From assembly GCF_900091515.1 (NCBI RefSeq), contig NZ_LT607410.1:3596001-3660000 (forward strand): 64,000 nucleotides of DNA, written 5' to 3'. Origin of the DNA: Micromonospora purpureochromogenes. GTDB lineage: Bacteria; Actinomycetota; Actinomycetes; Mycobacteriales; Micromonosporaceae. The notes under the pieces were generated by a model that worked only from the letters and a program-made list of their open reading frames with translations, made no database searches and had not been told where the DNA came from. This document shows, one piece after another, positions 26,518 to 35,654 of the stretch. The translations under genes were made by a program, and so were the position numbers. Each line of letters begins with the position of its first letter. Within the stretch, counting starts at the first letter, position 1.

Positions 26518-28004
26518 GGATCACGCACTGGATCGGCGGCAAGGCATGGACCGGCATCGCCCAGCGAACCGGTGACGTGTACGACCCCGCGACGGGTCAG
26601 GTCGGCGGGCAGGTCGATTTCGCCAGCGCCTCGGACGTCGACGAGGCGGTCACCGCGGCCCGCGAAGCCTTCTCCCGGTGGCGCAACGCCTCCCTCGCCC
26701 AACGCGCGAACGTGATGTTCTCGTTCCGCGAACTGCTCAACGCCCGGAAGTCCGACCTCGCCGCGATCATCACCGCCGAGCACGGCAAGGTGCTCTCCGA
26801 CGCGGCGGGCGAGATACAGCGTGCGCTGGAGGCGGTGGAGTTCGCCTGCGGCATCCCGCAGTTGCTCAAGGGCGGGTTCAGCGAGAACGCCTCGACCAAG
26901 GTGGACGTGTACTCGATCCAGCAGCCGCTCGGCGTGGTCGGGGTGATCTCCCCGTTCAACTTCCCGGCGATGGTGCCGCTGTGGTTCGTACCCAACGCCA
27001 TCGCCTGCGGCAACACCGTGGTGCTGAAGCCGAGCGAGAAGGACCCCTCCGCGGCGAATTTCCTGGCGGAGCTCTTCGCCGAGGCCGGGCTACCGGATGG
27101 CGTGTTCAACGTCGTGCACGGCGACAAGGAGGCGGTCGACCGGATCCTCGAGCATCCGGAGGTCAAGGCGGTCTCGTTCGTCGGGTCGACGCCGATCGCC
27201 CGGTACGTCTACGAGACCGGAACGCGTAACGGCAAGCGGGTGCAGGCGCTCGGCGGCGCGAAGAACCACATGGTCGTGCTGCCCGACGCCGACCTCGACC
27301 TCGCCGCGGACGCCGCCGTCTCGGCCGGTTTCGGCTCGGCCGGTGAGCGCTGCATGGCGATCTCCGTCGTCGTGGCGGTGGATCCGGTCGGCGATGAGCT
27401 GGTCGGCAAGATCAGCGACCGGATCGCCGAACTGCATGTCGGCGACGGTCGCCGCCCGGGCTGCGAGATGGGACCGTTGGTCACCGGGGCGCACCGCGAC
27501 CGGGTGCGGTCATATCTGGACGCCGGCCGGTCCGCGGGCGCGAAGCTGGTGGTCGACGGACGCGGTCATTCGATCGACGGTGACGACGCCGGCTTCTGGC
27601 TGGGGCCGACCCTCTTCGACCACGTCGACGTGGACATGTCCATCTACACGGACGAGATCTTCGGTCCGGTGCTCTTGGTGGTACGGGTCCCCAGCTACGA
27701 CGCGGCGGTCGACGTGGTGAACGCCAACCCGTACGGGAACGGCACCGCCATCTTCACCAACGACGGCGGCGCCGCGCGGCGGTACCAGAGTGAGATCGAG
27801 GTCGGCATGGTCGGCGTCAACGTGGCGATCCCAGTTCCGGTTGCGTACTACTCGTTCGGGGGTTGGAAGGACTCACTGTTCGGTGACTCGCACGCGTACG
27901 GGCCGCACGGCGTGCACTTCTTCACCAGGGCCAAGGTGGTCACCAGCAGGTGGCTCGATCCGTCCCACGGCGGCGTGAACCTCGGCTTCCCACAGAACAG
28001 CTGA
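26514..28004 (+). CDS. mmsA: CoA-acylating (methyl)malonate-semialdehyde dehydrogenase
   Basis: 496 residues. Aldehyde dehydrogenase fold with catalytic Cys280 (GSAGERCMAIS) and oxyanion Asn149 (ISPFNFPAM). Position 253-region reads GGAKNHMVVLPDAD instead of the glutamate motif of ordinary ALDHs, the hallmark of the MMSDH group that transfers the acyl to CoA. Converts malonate semialdehyde to acetyl-CoA and methylmalonate semialdehyde to propionyl-CoA with NAD+, completing uracil and thymine carbon recovery. Translationally coupled to the aminotransferase. Confidence 0.93.
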   Translation: MRITHWIGGKAWTGIAQRTGDVYDPATGQVGGQVDFASASDVDEAVTAAREAFSRWRNASLAQRANVMFSFRELLNARKSDLAAIITAEHGKVLSDAAGEIQRALEAVEFACGIPQLLKGGFSENASTKVDVYSIQQPLGVVGVISPFNFPAMVPLWFVPNAIACGNTVVLKPSEKDPSAANFLAELFAEAGLPDGVFNVVHGDKEAVDRILEHPEVKAVSFVGSTPIARYVYETGTRNGKRVQALGGAKNHMVVLPDADLDLAADAAVSAGFGSAGERCMAISVVVAVDPVGDELVGKISDRIAELHVGDGRRPGCEMGPLVTGAHRDRVRSYLDAGRSAGAKLVVDGRGHSIDGDDAGFWLGPTLFDHVDVDMSIYTDEIFGPVLLVVRVPSYDAAVDVVNANPYGNGTAIFTNDGGAARRYQSEIEVGMVGVNVAIPVPVAYYSFGGWKDSLFGDSHAYGPHGVHFFTRAKVVTSRWLDPSHGGVNLGFPQNS

Positions 28005-28033
28005 GCAACCGGTCGGCCGGTAGCAAGACCAGA

Positions 28034-28480
28034 TGCAGCGATCGACGTGTCGGCCGACGCTTCGATCGCCCTTCGGGGAACATGGTGGCCATGGTGTTAC
28101 CCAAGCGGTTGGCGCGGTTCAACCGGGTCGTCACCAACCGGGTGACCGGTCCGCTGGCCGGGTGGCTGCCCGGCTTCGGCGTCATCATCCATCGCGGCCG
28201 CCGCTCCGGTCGCGAGTACCGCACGCCGATCAACATCTTCCGGACGTCCGACGGTTACGTCGCCGCCCTGACCTACGGGGTGAGCGACTGGGCGAGGAAC
28301 GTGCTGGCCGCCGGCGGCTGTGAGCTGGAGATCCGCGGCCGGCGCGTGCCCCTCACCGGTCCCCGCCTCGTGCACGACCCCACCCGCCGGGACATGCCGC
28401 CGGTGGTCCGCCAGCTCGTCGGCATGATCGGCGTGACGGAGTTCCTCCATCTCCGCACCGTGCCCCGTGCGGACCACGTC
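28034..28480 (+). repeat. 447-bp direct repeat, right copy
   Basis: Ungapped counterpart of 16304-16750, same orientation. Starts 30 bases after the mmsA stop, ends within the last codons of the second DDN-like gene. Confidence 0.85.
28038..28069. promoter_or_regulatory. 32-bp palindrome upstream of DDN-like gene 2
   Basis: Same element as at 16308-16339, differing by a single base (G to T in the right arm), and at the same 12-base distance from the ATG. Symmetry is slightly reduced but the core GTCGGCCGAC is intact. Confidence 0.55.
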
Positions 28481-28486
28481 GACTAG
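28082..28486 (+). CDS. deazaflavin-dependent nitroreductase (DDN/DUF385) family protein, copy 2
   Basis: 134 residues from ATG 28082. Same F420-binding signature as copy 1 (FGVIIHRGRRSGREYRTPIN; CELEIRGRRVPL) with about 15-20 substitutions and a shorter C-terminus (ADHVD). It follows mmsA by 77 bases in the same direction and may be read through from that operon, although it has its own palindrome. Role as for copy 1; the differences cluster after residue 80, which could reflect altered substrate preference. Confidence 0.88.
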   Translation: MVAMVLPKRLARFNRVVTNRVTGPLAGWLPGFGVIIHRGRRSGREYRTPINIFRTSDGYVAALTYGVSDWARNVLAAGGCELEIRGRRVPLTGPRLVHDPTRRDMPPVVRQLVGMIGVTEFLHLRTVPRADHVD

Positions 28487-28563
28487 GGTCTGTCCTGCGG
28501 ATCATGATCTCTGTGGATCATCCGGGGCAGCGCCGACACCCGACCAAATGCCATAGTGGCGCC

Positions 28564-29139
28564 GTGAAGGCAGACCTGCAGAACTACTTGAAGGGCGGCC
28601 GCGACGCGCTGCTGTGGAAGCTCGACGGGCTCAGCGAATACGATATTCGGCGCCCGCTGACCCGGACTGCCACCAACTTGCTCGGTCTGGTGAAACACTC
28701 GGCGGTCTGCGAGATCCTCTACTTCGGCGTCGTGTTCGGCCGGCCGTTCGAGCAGAAGCTGCCGTACGTCGGCGACGGAGCGGAGACCAATGCCGACATG
28801 TGGGCGACCGCGGACGAGACCCGCGAGGAGATCGTCGCTCTGTACCGTCGCGCGAGCGCCCACGCCGACGCCACCATTGAAGCCCTTGCCCTGAATGATG
28901 TCGGGCGCGTGCCGTGGTGGGGAGATGCAGCGGTCACGTTGCACCACGTCCTGGTCCACGTCATCGCGGAAACACAACGGCACGCCGGCCACGCTGACAT
29001 CGTGCGCGAACTCATCGACGGCGCGGCGGGGCTGCTGCCCAGGAACGACAACCTGCCCCCCGCCGACGAGCCATGGTGGCTGGACTACCGCCAGCGAGTG
29101 GAGCAGGCTGCCCTCGACGCCAGCAAAGGCAGCATCTAG
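28564..29139 (+). CDS. DinB-family (DUF664) protein
   Basis: 191 residues; GTG 28564 fits the family start (VKADLQNYLKGGRDALLWKL) better than ATG 28504. DUF664 four-helix bundle with three metal-ligand candidates: His in NLLGLVKHSAVCEILYFG, and His in VTLHHVLVHVIAETQRHAGH. Actinobacterial members are thiol (mycothiol) dependent transferase-like proteins of mostly unknown substrate. Not clearly linked to its neighbours. Confidence 0.88.
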   Translation: MKADLQNYLKGGRDALLWKLDGLSEYDIRRPLTRTATNLLGLVKHSAVCEILYFGVVFGRPFEQKLPYVGDGAETNADMWATADETREEIVALYRRASAHADATIEALALNDVGRVPWWGDAAVTLHHVLVHVIAETQRHAGHADIVRELIDGAAGLLPRNDNLPPADEPWWLDYRQRVEQAALDASKGSI

Positions 29140-29192
29140 GTTCTCTGTCAATCATGGAAGCCAGATGATGGCTAGACAGCTCCGCCGGGCTC

Positions 29193-29519
29193 CTACGGGA
29201 GGCTCGACGCCGGCGGCGAGTCGGCGAGCTCCGCGATCACCTCGGCGTGACAGCGCTCCGGCACACACCAGCAGCCGAGCCTGCGCCCGCGCAGTTCCGG
29301 GAGGAGGGCGAGGAGTTCGGGGCTGTCGAGCAGGTACGCGCGGTACTTCTCGACGACCTCGTCCCGGGTTCCGTCCGGGCCGGGGCGGTACGGGCTGGAC
29401 AACGGGGAGCGGGGGAGTTGCCAGCCGCCGCGATACATGGCGCGCCCGACGTAGACCACATCGGCGTACGCCGGGTCGTCGCGGTGGCCCTTCAGGTTGA
29501 CGACTGTGGTTGCCTGCAT
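29193..29519 (-). CDS. DUF4326 domain protein
   Basis: 108 residues from ATG 29519. The family pattern is visible: TTVVNLKG, DVVYVGRAMYRGGWQLPRSP, RDEVVEKYRAYLLDSPELLA and the near-C-terminal LGCWCVPERCHAEVIAEL with a CWC...CH cluster. DUF4326 proteins are small, probably metal- or nucleotide-binding, and function is not established. Divergent from the MFS gene by 83 bases. Confidence 0.85.
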   Translation of the reverse strand: MQATTVVNLKGHRDDPAYADVVYVGRAMYRGGWQLPRSPLSSPYRPGPDGTRDEVVEKYRAYLLDSPELLALLPELRGRRLGCWCVPERCHAEVIAELADSPPASSLP

Positions 29520-29602
29520 GGCTCGGCTCCTCGGTTCTCCCCGGCGAACGGTAGTCGGGCGATCCACGCCCGGCCAGCTTGCCGGTGGGCCAGACTGCAC
29601 GG

Positions 29603-30793
29603 GTGAGAGTCACCGCGCTCACCACCAGGTGGACGCCGTGGCGGTTCGTGACCGCCTTCGGTGTGGTCAGCCTGCTGTCGGACGTGGTGTACGAGGGCGC
29701 CCGGTCGGTCATCGGCCCCTATCTGGCCACCTTCGGCGCATCCGCGACCGTCGTCGGGCTGGTCACCGGCGCCGGCGAGGCGACCGCCCTGGCCGGGCGG
29801 CTGGCCACCGGACCCCTCGCGGACCGGACCCGCGCCTACTGGCCGCTCGTCCTGGTCGGCTACGCCGTGACCATGGTCGCCGTGCCCGCTCTCGGGCTGA
29901 CCACCGCGCTGTGGCTGGCTGCGGCGCTGTTCGTCGCGGAGCGCGCCGGCAAGGCGATCCGCGGCCCGGCGAGGGACGTCATGCTCTCGCACGCCGCTGC
30001 GGCAGTCGGCCGCGGCAAGGGCTTCGCCGTCCATGAGGCGCTCGACCAGGCCGGCGGCGTTGCGGGGCCGCTGCTGGTCGCCGCCGTACTGGCCGCCACC
30101 GCCCACAACTACCGGCCCGCGTTCCTGGCCCTGGCCGTACCCGCCGTGGCGGCGATGCTCCTGCTGCTGTGGCTTCGCGCCGGGGTCCCCGACCCGCGCC
30201 GCTTCGAACCGGGGCCTCGACCCGGCGCCGCGCCCGCTCCGCCGGGCGGCCGGCTGCCCCGGGTGTTCTGGGCCTATCTGGCGTTCACGGCGGTGACCAC
30301 GGCCGGCTACGCCACCTTCGGGGTGCTCAGCTTCCACCTCGCCACCCGGCACGTCGTACCCGTGGCGGTGGTCCCGGTCGTGTACGCCGCCGCGATGGGC
30401 GTCGACGCGCTCGCCGCGCTGGCCTCCGGGTGGCTGTACGACCGGGCCGGCGTCCGGGTGCTGGCCGCCGTACCCGTGCTGACCGCCCTGATCCCGCTGG
30501 CTGCCTTCACCACCACCCCGGCGACCGCGGTCGCCGGGGTGCTGGCCTGGGGTGCCGTACTCGGCATCCAGGAATCCACCATGCGGGCGACCATCGCCGA
30601 CATCGTCCCCGCCGCTCGCCGGGGCACCGCCTACGGCATCTTCGCCGCCGGGTTGGGCGGGGCGACCCTGGTCGGTGGGCTGCTCACCGGCGCCCTCTAC
30701 GACTACTCGATCACCGCCGTGATCGTCACCGTGGCCGGCATCCAGGTCGTCGCCCTGGCCCTGTTCCTTGCCATCGTCCGACCGGCGACCTGA
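29603..30793 (+). CDS. MFS transporter
   Basis: 396 residues, GTG 29603. About 12 hydrophobic segments in two halves joined by a loop near residue 200 (FEPGPRPGAAPAPPGGRLPR). The first half has FGVVSLLSDVVYEGARSVIG, then the MFS loop GRLATGPLADRTRAYWPLVL. This start resembles a group of uncharacterised bacterial MFS exporters. Substrate unknown. Convergent with the acyl-CoA dehydrogenase gene, 5 bases apart. Confidence 0.85.
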   Translation: MRVTALTTRWTPWRFVTAFGVVSLLSDVVYEGARSVIGPYLATFGASATVVGLVTGAGEATALAGRLATGPLADRTRAYWPLVLVGYAVTMVAVPALGLTTALWLAAALFVAERAGKAIRGPARDVMLSHAAAAVGRGKGFAVHEALDQAGGVAGPLLVAAVLAATAHNYRPAFLALAVPAVAAMLLLLWLRAGVPDPRRFEPGPRPGAAPAPPGGRLPRVFWAYLAFTAVTTAGYATFGVLSFHLATRHVVPVAVVPVVYAAAMGVDALAALASGWLYDRAGVRVLAAVPVLTALIPLAAFTTTPATAVAGVLAWGAVLGIQESTMRATIADIVPAARRGTAYGIFAAGLGGATLVGGLLTGALYDYSITAVIVTVAGIQVVALALFLAIVRPAT

Positions 30794-30798
30794 CGCTG

Positions 30799-32427
30799 TC
30801 AGCTCACCTTCGGGGTGGCGCGGGAGATGATCGCGGCGAAGTCGACGCCGGTCGGCAGGGTGCCGTACGCCTGGCCGTGGTCGCCGCCGAGCCGGGACGC
30901 GCAGAAGGCGTCGGCGACGGCGGGGTGGCCGTGCCGCACCAGCAGCGAGCCCTGCAGCACCAGGGCGAGCCGCTCGACGACGCGCCGGGCCCGCAGTTCG
31001 AGGTCGTCGACATTCGACAGGTCGGCCTGCACCTGGCGGACCGCGGCGTCGAGCCGTGCGTCGGTGCCGGCAGCGGCGCTCACCTCGGCCTGGAACGCCT
31101 CCATGACCTGGTGTTCCTTGACGAGAGCGCGCAGTACGTCCAGGGCGGCGACGTTGCCGGAGCCCTCCCAGATCGAGTTCAGCGGCGACTCGCGGAACAG
31201 CCGCGGCATGCCCGACTCCTCGACGTAGCCGTTGCCGCCCAGGCACTCGAGGGCCTCGGCGGCGTGTGCCGGCCAGCGCTTGCAGACCCAGTACTTGCCG
31301 ATGGCGAGGGCGAGCCGCTTGAACGCGGTCTCGCCGGCGTCGCCGCGCGCGGATCGGTCGGTCGCTCCGGCGAGGCGCATCATGAGAACGGTGGCGGCCT
31401 CGGACTCGACCGCGAGGTCCGCCAACACGTTGCGCATCAGCGGCTGGTCGATGAGGTACCGGCCGAAGGCCTGCCGGTGGGTGGCGTGGTGGGCGGCGGT
31501 GATCACGCCTTGGCGCATCCCGGCCGCCGCGCCGATCACGCAGTCGAGGCGGGTCAGATTGACCATGTCGATGATCGTGCGGACGCCACGGCCCTCGTCG
31601 CCGACGCGCCAGGCGACCGCGTGCTCGTATTCGACCTCCGCCGAGGCGTTGGACCGGTTGCCGAGCTTGTCCTTCAGCCGCATCAGCCGCATCGGGTTGC
31701 GGATGCCGTCGGGAAGGACGCGGGGGACCAGGAAGCAGGTGAGCCCGCCCGGCGCCTGGGCGAGGGTGAGGAAGACGTCGCACATCGGTGCGGAGGTGAA
31801 CCACTTGTGCCCGACGAGCCGGTACGTGCCGTCCGGCTCAGGGCGGGCGGTGGTGGTGTTGGCGCGTACGTCCGAGCCGCCCTGCTTCTCCGTCATCGAC
31901 ATGCCCGCCAGCAGCCCTCGCTTGGCCAGCGGCGAGCGCAGCCCGAAGTCGTACGTCGTGGCGGTGAGCAGCGGCTCGTACTGCGCGGCCAGCTCCGGGT
32001 TGTGCCGCAGCGCCGGCACGGCCGCGTAGGTCATCGAGATCGGGCAGCCGTGGCCGGCGTCGGGGCGCCACGTGTAGAACTTGGCCGCCCGGGCCACGTG
32101 TGCGCCCGGTCGGTCGTCCATCCACGGCGCGGCGTGCAGGCCGTGCGTGACCGCGGTGCGCATCAGCTCGTGCCAGGCGGGGTGGAACTCGACCTCGTCG
32201 ATCCGATCGCCGTAGCGGTCGTGGGTGCGCAGGGTCGGCGGATGCTCGTTGGCCAGCCGCCCGTACTCGATGGCCTGCTCGCTGCCGCCCAGCCGGCCGA
32301 GCTCGTGCAGCTCGGCGGCGGCCCAGCCGGCGCCCTCCCGCTCGAGCCCGTCGAGCAGTGCCAGGTCGTCCGCCGCGTCGTAGCCAGCCAGCGGTGGGAC
32401 CTGGTTGAAGACCTCGTGTGTCGTCAC
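30799..32427 (-). CDS. AidB-like acyl-CoA dehydrogenase
   Basis: 542 residues. Features of the AidB group rather than short-chain ACADs: long N-terminus (VFNQVPPLAGYDAADDLALL), MSMTEKQGGSDVRANTTTA (FAD contact), VGHKWFTSAPMCDVFL, and ECLGGNGYVEESGMPRLFRE followed by PLNSIWEGSGN (catalytic region). E. coli AidB is an FAD enzyme that binds DNA and is induced by alkylation; whether this one protects DNA or oxidises an acyl-CoA is open. Start GTG overlaps the tetR stop (GTGA), so the regulator gene leads this operon. Confidence 0.88.
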   Translation of the reverse strand: MTTHEVFNQVPPLAGYDAADDLALLDGLEREGAGWAAAELHELGRLGGSEQAIEYGRLANEHPPTLRTHDRYGDRIDEVEFHPAWHELMRTAVTHGLHAAPWMDDRPGAHVARAAKFYTWRPDAGHGCPISMTYAAVPALRHNPELAAQYEPLLTATTYDFGLRSPLAKRGLLAGMSMTEKQGGSDVRANTTTARPEPDGTYRLVGHKWFTSAPMCDVFLTLAQAPGGLTCFLVPRVLPDGIRNPMRLMRLKDKLGNRSNASAEVEYEHAVAWRVGDEGRGVRTIIDMVNLTRLDCVIGAAAGMRQGVITAAHHATHRQAFGRYLIDQPLMRNVLADLAVESEAATVLMMRLAGATDRSARGDAGETAFKRLALAIGKYWVCKRWPAHAAEALECLGGNGYVEESGMPRLFRESPLNSIWEGSGNVAALDVLRALVKEHQVMEAFQAEVSAAAGTDARLDAAVRQVQADLSNVDDLELRARRVVERLALVLQGSLLVRHGHPAVADAFCASRLGGDHGQAYGTLPTGVDFAAIISRATPKVS

Positions 32428-33023
32428 GGCGATACTCCCAGCGCGCGGTGGATGAAGGCGGTCAGGGCGGGGATGGTGTCCGGGCCGGCGACCCCGGCGG
32501 CCAGCGGACCGACCATGGCTTCGGCCAGGGCGCCGACCAGCGCGGTCGCGGTCAGGTCGGGGTTCTGTGGGGGCAGTTCACCGTTCGCCACACCGGCCGC
32601 GACGTGGCCGGCGATCAGTTCGGCGTACGCCCGGCGGAAGACGAGCCGCTGGGCGTCGACCGCCGGGTCGACCGGCTCGGCGAGCAGGGCGTACGCCAGC
32701 CGCGGGGACTGCAGCGCGCGCCCGGCGAACGTCTCCACGACGGCGGACATCTGCTCGGCGGCGGTGGCCTCCAGCGCCGCGGCGCGCGCGACCGCGTCGA
32801 CCTCACGCTGCGAGGCCGTGCGGAACACCTCGGCGAACAGGTCGGCCTTGGTCGGGAAGTGGCGGTAGACGCTGCCCGTCGCCAGGCCGGCCCGCTCGGC
32901 GACGGCGGCGACGGAGCAGCCGGCATACCCGTGCTCGGCCATGATTCCCAGGGCCGCGGCGATGATCCGTTCCCGGGAAGCGTTCAGCCGAGCCCGCACG
33001 CGGTCGGTGCTCCGGTAGGCCAC
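32424..33023 (-). CDS. TetR-family transcriptional regulator
   Basis: 199 residues, GTG start. N-terminal HTH is clear: RERIIAAALGIMAEHGYAGC, SVAAVAERAGLATGSVYRHF, TKADLFAEVF. The C-terminal ligand domain is typical in length. It is the first gene of a two-gene operon with the AidB-like dehydrogenase, and a perfect inverted repeat lies two bases before its start codon, implying autorepression relieved by a ligand, possibly an acyl-CoA. Confidence 0.9.
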   Translation of the reverse strand: MAYRSTDRVRARLNASRERIIAAALGIMAEHGYAGCSVAAVAERAGLATGSVYRHFPTKADLFAEVFRTASQREVDAVARAAALEATAAEQMSAVVETFAGRALQSPRLAYALLAEPVDPAVDAQRLVFRRAYAELIAGHVAAGVANGELPPQNPDLTATALVGALAEAMVGPLAAGVAGPDTIPALTAFIHRALGVSP

Positions 33024-33025
33024 GC

Positions 33026-33051
33026 AAGGATTGAACCATCATTCAATCCTT
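33026..33051. promoter_or_regulatory. TetR operator: perfect 10-6-10 inverted repeat
   Basis: AAGGATTGAA and TTCAATCCTT flank a 6-base spacer, ending two bases upstream of the tetR GTG. The core TTGAA-N6-TTCAA is a common TetR-family site. The location over the presumed promoter/start suggests autoregulation. The remaining gap up to 33291 shows no feature I can support. Confidence 0.7.
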
Positions 33052-33291
33052 GGCCACAAGGTGGTGTGTCTTCGACATCAAGTGACGGGTATGCATAGTC
33101 GGCCGCGAGCGGGGGTAGAAGGACGTCACCGCATTGCAGCGGGTCAGGGGCGACCTGCCCCGAGCGGTTTCACGCGCCGATCCGCGCCGGCTGGTACCCC
33201 GGCCCTCGGCGGATGCCGCTGAGGTGCCGTCTGACCCGTCGGCGGTGCGGAGATGACCCCCATCATCGCGTTCCAAGGAAGGCGGCCGACC

Positions 33292-33432
33292 ATGTCGTTC
33301 CAGAATGGATCCGCTCGTCGATCGCAGTCGCTGGCCGGGGGGCTGCCCAGCCCCGGCCCCCGGAGCTGGCGGCCGTTCGCGTTGGCCGGTTCCCGCACGA
33401 GGCGCGGACGTGTCGTCCGCCGGGTCGGGTGA
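33292..33432 (+). CDS. small basic ORF coupled to the next gene
   Basis: 46 codons: MSFQNGSARRSQSLAGGLPS then an arginine-rich end (RTRRGRVVRRVG). A good ribosome site (AAGGAAGG) precedes the ATG, and its TGA overlaps a GTG start of the following gene (GTGA), which argues that it is translated. No homology recognised; it may be a leader that couples translation. Confidence 0.45.
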   Translation: MSFQNGSARRSQSLAGGLPSPGPRSWRPFALAGSRTRRGRVVRRVG

Positions 33433-33836
33433 TCGCCATGCCCGCTGTGTCCGTGCCCCGGCCGGCGCGCACCGCCCTGTCGGTGCCTCGCGGTTACGTG
33501 GAGTACCTGCAGGCCAGGCTGCTGGAGGCCGAAGCCAGCCTGACCGCGATGAACGAGAAGTACGAGCGGACGAAGGCCCGCTTCGATCGCTGCTACGCCC
33601 GCCACGGCATCACCCCCGAGGAAGACATCGTCAACTACATCAACGCGAAGGGGATGAACCCGGAGCTGAAGTTCTGGTACGCCAAGGTCGAGCACTTCCA
33701 GCGGGAGGTGACCGCCTACGGGGCGGCGCTGACCGGACTCGACGCGGCGCGCCGGATGCTCGGCGACGACGGTTACCGCGTCCCCGAGCACGGGCGGGCG
33801 CGCAACAACAGGCGTGCCTTGAACCGCCCCGGCTGA
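33429..33836 (+). CDS. hypothetical coiled-coil protein
   Basis: 135 residues from GTG 33429 (overlapping the small ORF) or 132 from ATG 33438. A helical, charged central part (YVEYLQARLLEAEASLTAMN, EKYERTKARFDRCYARHG), then ITPEEDIVNYINAKGMNPEL and KFWYAKVEHFQREVTAYGAA. It looks like a structural or regulatory coiled-coil protein; similar short proteins occur on actinobacterial mobile elements, but I do not recognise the family. Confidence 0.7.
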   Translation: MIAMPAVSVPRPARTALSVPRGYVEYLQARLLEAEASLTAMNEKYERTKARFDRCYARHGITPEEDIVNYINAKGMNPELKFWYAKVEHFQREVTAYGAALTGLDAARRMLGDDGYRVPEHGRARNNRRALNRPG

Positions 33837-33980
33837 CAACGCCGACACCATGGACCTCGGCTACGCCGAAGGCTAGCGTGATGCCCAGCACCGTTGTCGA
33901 CGGCATGGCGAGACATGGAGAGCCTACGGCGGTGATCGATGATGCTGGCGACCCGTGGGCGTCGGACGCCCGGAGTTCGG

Positions 33981-34400
33981 CTACCGGAGATCGATCGGCC
34001 GGTCGACCAGGGCGGCCAGCCGCTTCGGCGCCAGGACGCAGTAGCTCTCCGTGAGCAGTTCGGCGACCTCGTCCCAGTCGACCCCGTCGTCGAGCACCAT
34101 GCCCACGACGTCGGCGCCCCAGTCCGGCTTGAAGAACGGGTGGCCGCCGGCGATCAGCCCGGCGATCTCGTCGCCGGGCGACCGGAACGTCAGCACACAG
34201 ATCGGCTGGTCGGTCGCGGCAGCCCGGGCGTAGGCCGCCTGGTGGTCGGGGTCGACCGTGAGCACGTGGGCGAACGTGCGTTTGCGGATCCGCCAGCGCG
34301 TGCCCACCCACGCCGGCTCCTCGTAGCTCTCCGGCAGCCCGAGGCAGACGGGCCGGAGCCGGTGGAGGATCTCGGATGGGAGGTCCCCAGGGCCAGTCAT
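33981..34400 (-). CDS. MmcQ/YjbR-family protein
   Basis: 139 residues. YjbR fold (CyaY-like): CLGLPESYEEPAWVGTRWRI, FAHVLTVDPDH, CVLTFRSPGDEIAGLIAGGH, PFFKPDWGADVVGMVLDD, WDEVAELLTESYCVLAPKRL. The family is described as small double-wing DNA-binding-like proteins without a settled role. Solitary gene. Confidence 0.88.
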   Translation of the reverse strand: MTGPGDLPSEILHRLRPVCLGLPESYEEPAWVGTRWRIRKRTFAHVLTVDPDHQAAYARAAATDQPICVLTFRSPGDEIAGLIAGGHPFFKPDWGADVVGMVLDDGVDWDEVAELLTESYCVLAPKRLAALVDRPIDLR

Positions 34401-34538
34401 GTGCCCGACGCTAGCCGGCCCCTCCGACAGGCCGAACCCGTCGATTCGTCGTAGCCGGGGAGTACGACTGACTCAGACCGATGATTCTCGGCTCGGTGGA
34501 CGGTCTACCCAAGGGAAGCGAGTGGGAAGGATGAGGAT

Positions 34539-35654
34539 ATGAGCGGCGTACGGGTGCTGGTGGGCACGCGCAAGGGCGCGTTCACGTTGACGTCGGACGG
34601 CAGGCGCGGCGACTGGACGGTCGACGGACCGCATTTCGGCGGCTGGGAGATCTACCACCTGAACGGGTCGCCGGTCGACCCGAACCGGCTCTACGCGTCC
34701 CAGTCCGGCGGCTGGTTCGGGCAGCTGATCCAGCGCTCCGACGACGGCGGCAGGACCTGGAACCCGGTCGGCAACGACTTCGCCTACTCCGGCGAGGTCG
34801 GTGAGCACCTGTGGTACGACGGCACCCCGCGCCCGTGGGAGTTCAAGCGCATCTGGCACCTCGAGCCGTCCCGCCACGACCCCGACACCGTGTACGCCGG
34901 TGCGGAGGACGCCGCCCTCTACGTCTCCACCGACGGCGGTCTGAAGTGGAAGGAGCTCACCGCCCTTCGTACCCACCCGACCGGGCCGACGTGGCAGCCC
35001 GGTGCCGGCGGCATGTGTCTGCACACGATCATCCTGGACCCGGCGAACAAGGACCGGATCTACGTCGCCATCTCGGCGGCGGGCGCGTTCCGCAGCGACG
35101 ACGCCGGCGCCAGTTGGCTGCCGATCAACAAGGGTCTGCGTTCCGGTGAGATCCCCGACCAGGACGCCGAGGTCGGCCACTGCGTGCACCACATCACCCA
35201 GCACCCGACCCGGCCGGACACCCTGTTCATGCAGAAGCACTGGGACGTCATGCGCAGCGACGACGCAGGTGCGAACTGGCGCGAGGTCAGCGGAAACCTG
35301 CCGTCGGACTTCGGGTTCCCGATCGCGGTGCACGCGCACGAGCCGGAGACGATCTACGTCGTGCCGATCAAGAGCGACTCCGAGCACTTCCCGCCGGAGG
35401 GCAGGCTGCGCGTCTACCGCAGCCGCACCGGTGGCAACGACTGGGAGCCGTTGACCAGGGGACTGCCCCAGTCCGACTGCTACGTCAACGTGTACCGCGA
35501 CGCGATGGCGGTCGACACGCTCGACCCGTGCGGGATCTACTTCGGCACCACCGGTGGTCAGGTCTACCACTCGGCGGACGGAGGCGACAGCTGGTCGCCG
35601 ATCGTCCGGGACCTGCCGGCCGTGCTCTCCGTGGAAGCCCAGGTGCTGCCGTGA
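34539..35654 (+). CDS. BNR/sialidase-like beta-propeller protein (cytosolic)
   Basis: 371 residues, no signal peptide. Asp-box (BNR) repeats are evident: [65 protein letters not shown]. The start [17 protein letters not shown] is typical of the exo-alpha-sialidase/VPS10-like cytoplasmic family rather than true sialidases, and the arginine triad is not evident. Its stop overlaps the start of a ThiS/MoaD-like gene (GTGA), a pairing that suggests a shared function. Confidence 0.85.
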   Translation: MSGVRVLVGTRKGAFTLTSDGRRGDWTVDGPHFGGWEIYHLNGSPVDPNRLYASQSGGWFGQLIQRSDDGGRTWNPVGNDFAYSGEVGEHLWYDGTPRPWEFKRIWHLEPSRHDPDTVYAGAEDAALYVSTDGGLKWKELTALRTHPTGPTWQPGAGGMCLHTIILDPANKDRIYVAISAAGAFRSDDAGASWLPINKGLRSGEIPDQDAEVGHCVHHITQHPTRPDTLFMQKHWDVMRSDDAGANWREVSGNLPSDFGFPIAVHAHEPETIYVVPIKSDSEHFPPEGRLRVYRSRTGGNDWEPLTRGLPQSDCYVNVYRDAMAVDTLDPCGIYFGTTGGQVYHSADGGDSWSPIVRDLPAVLSVEAQVLP

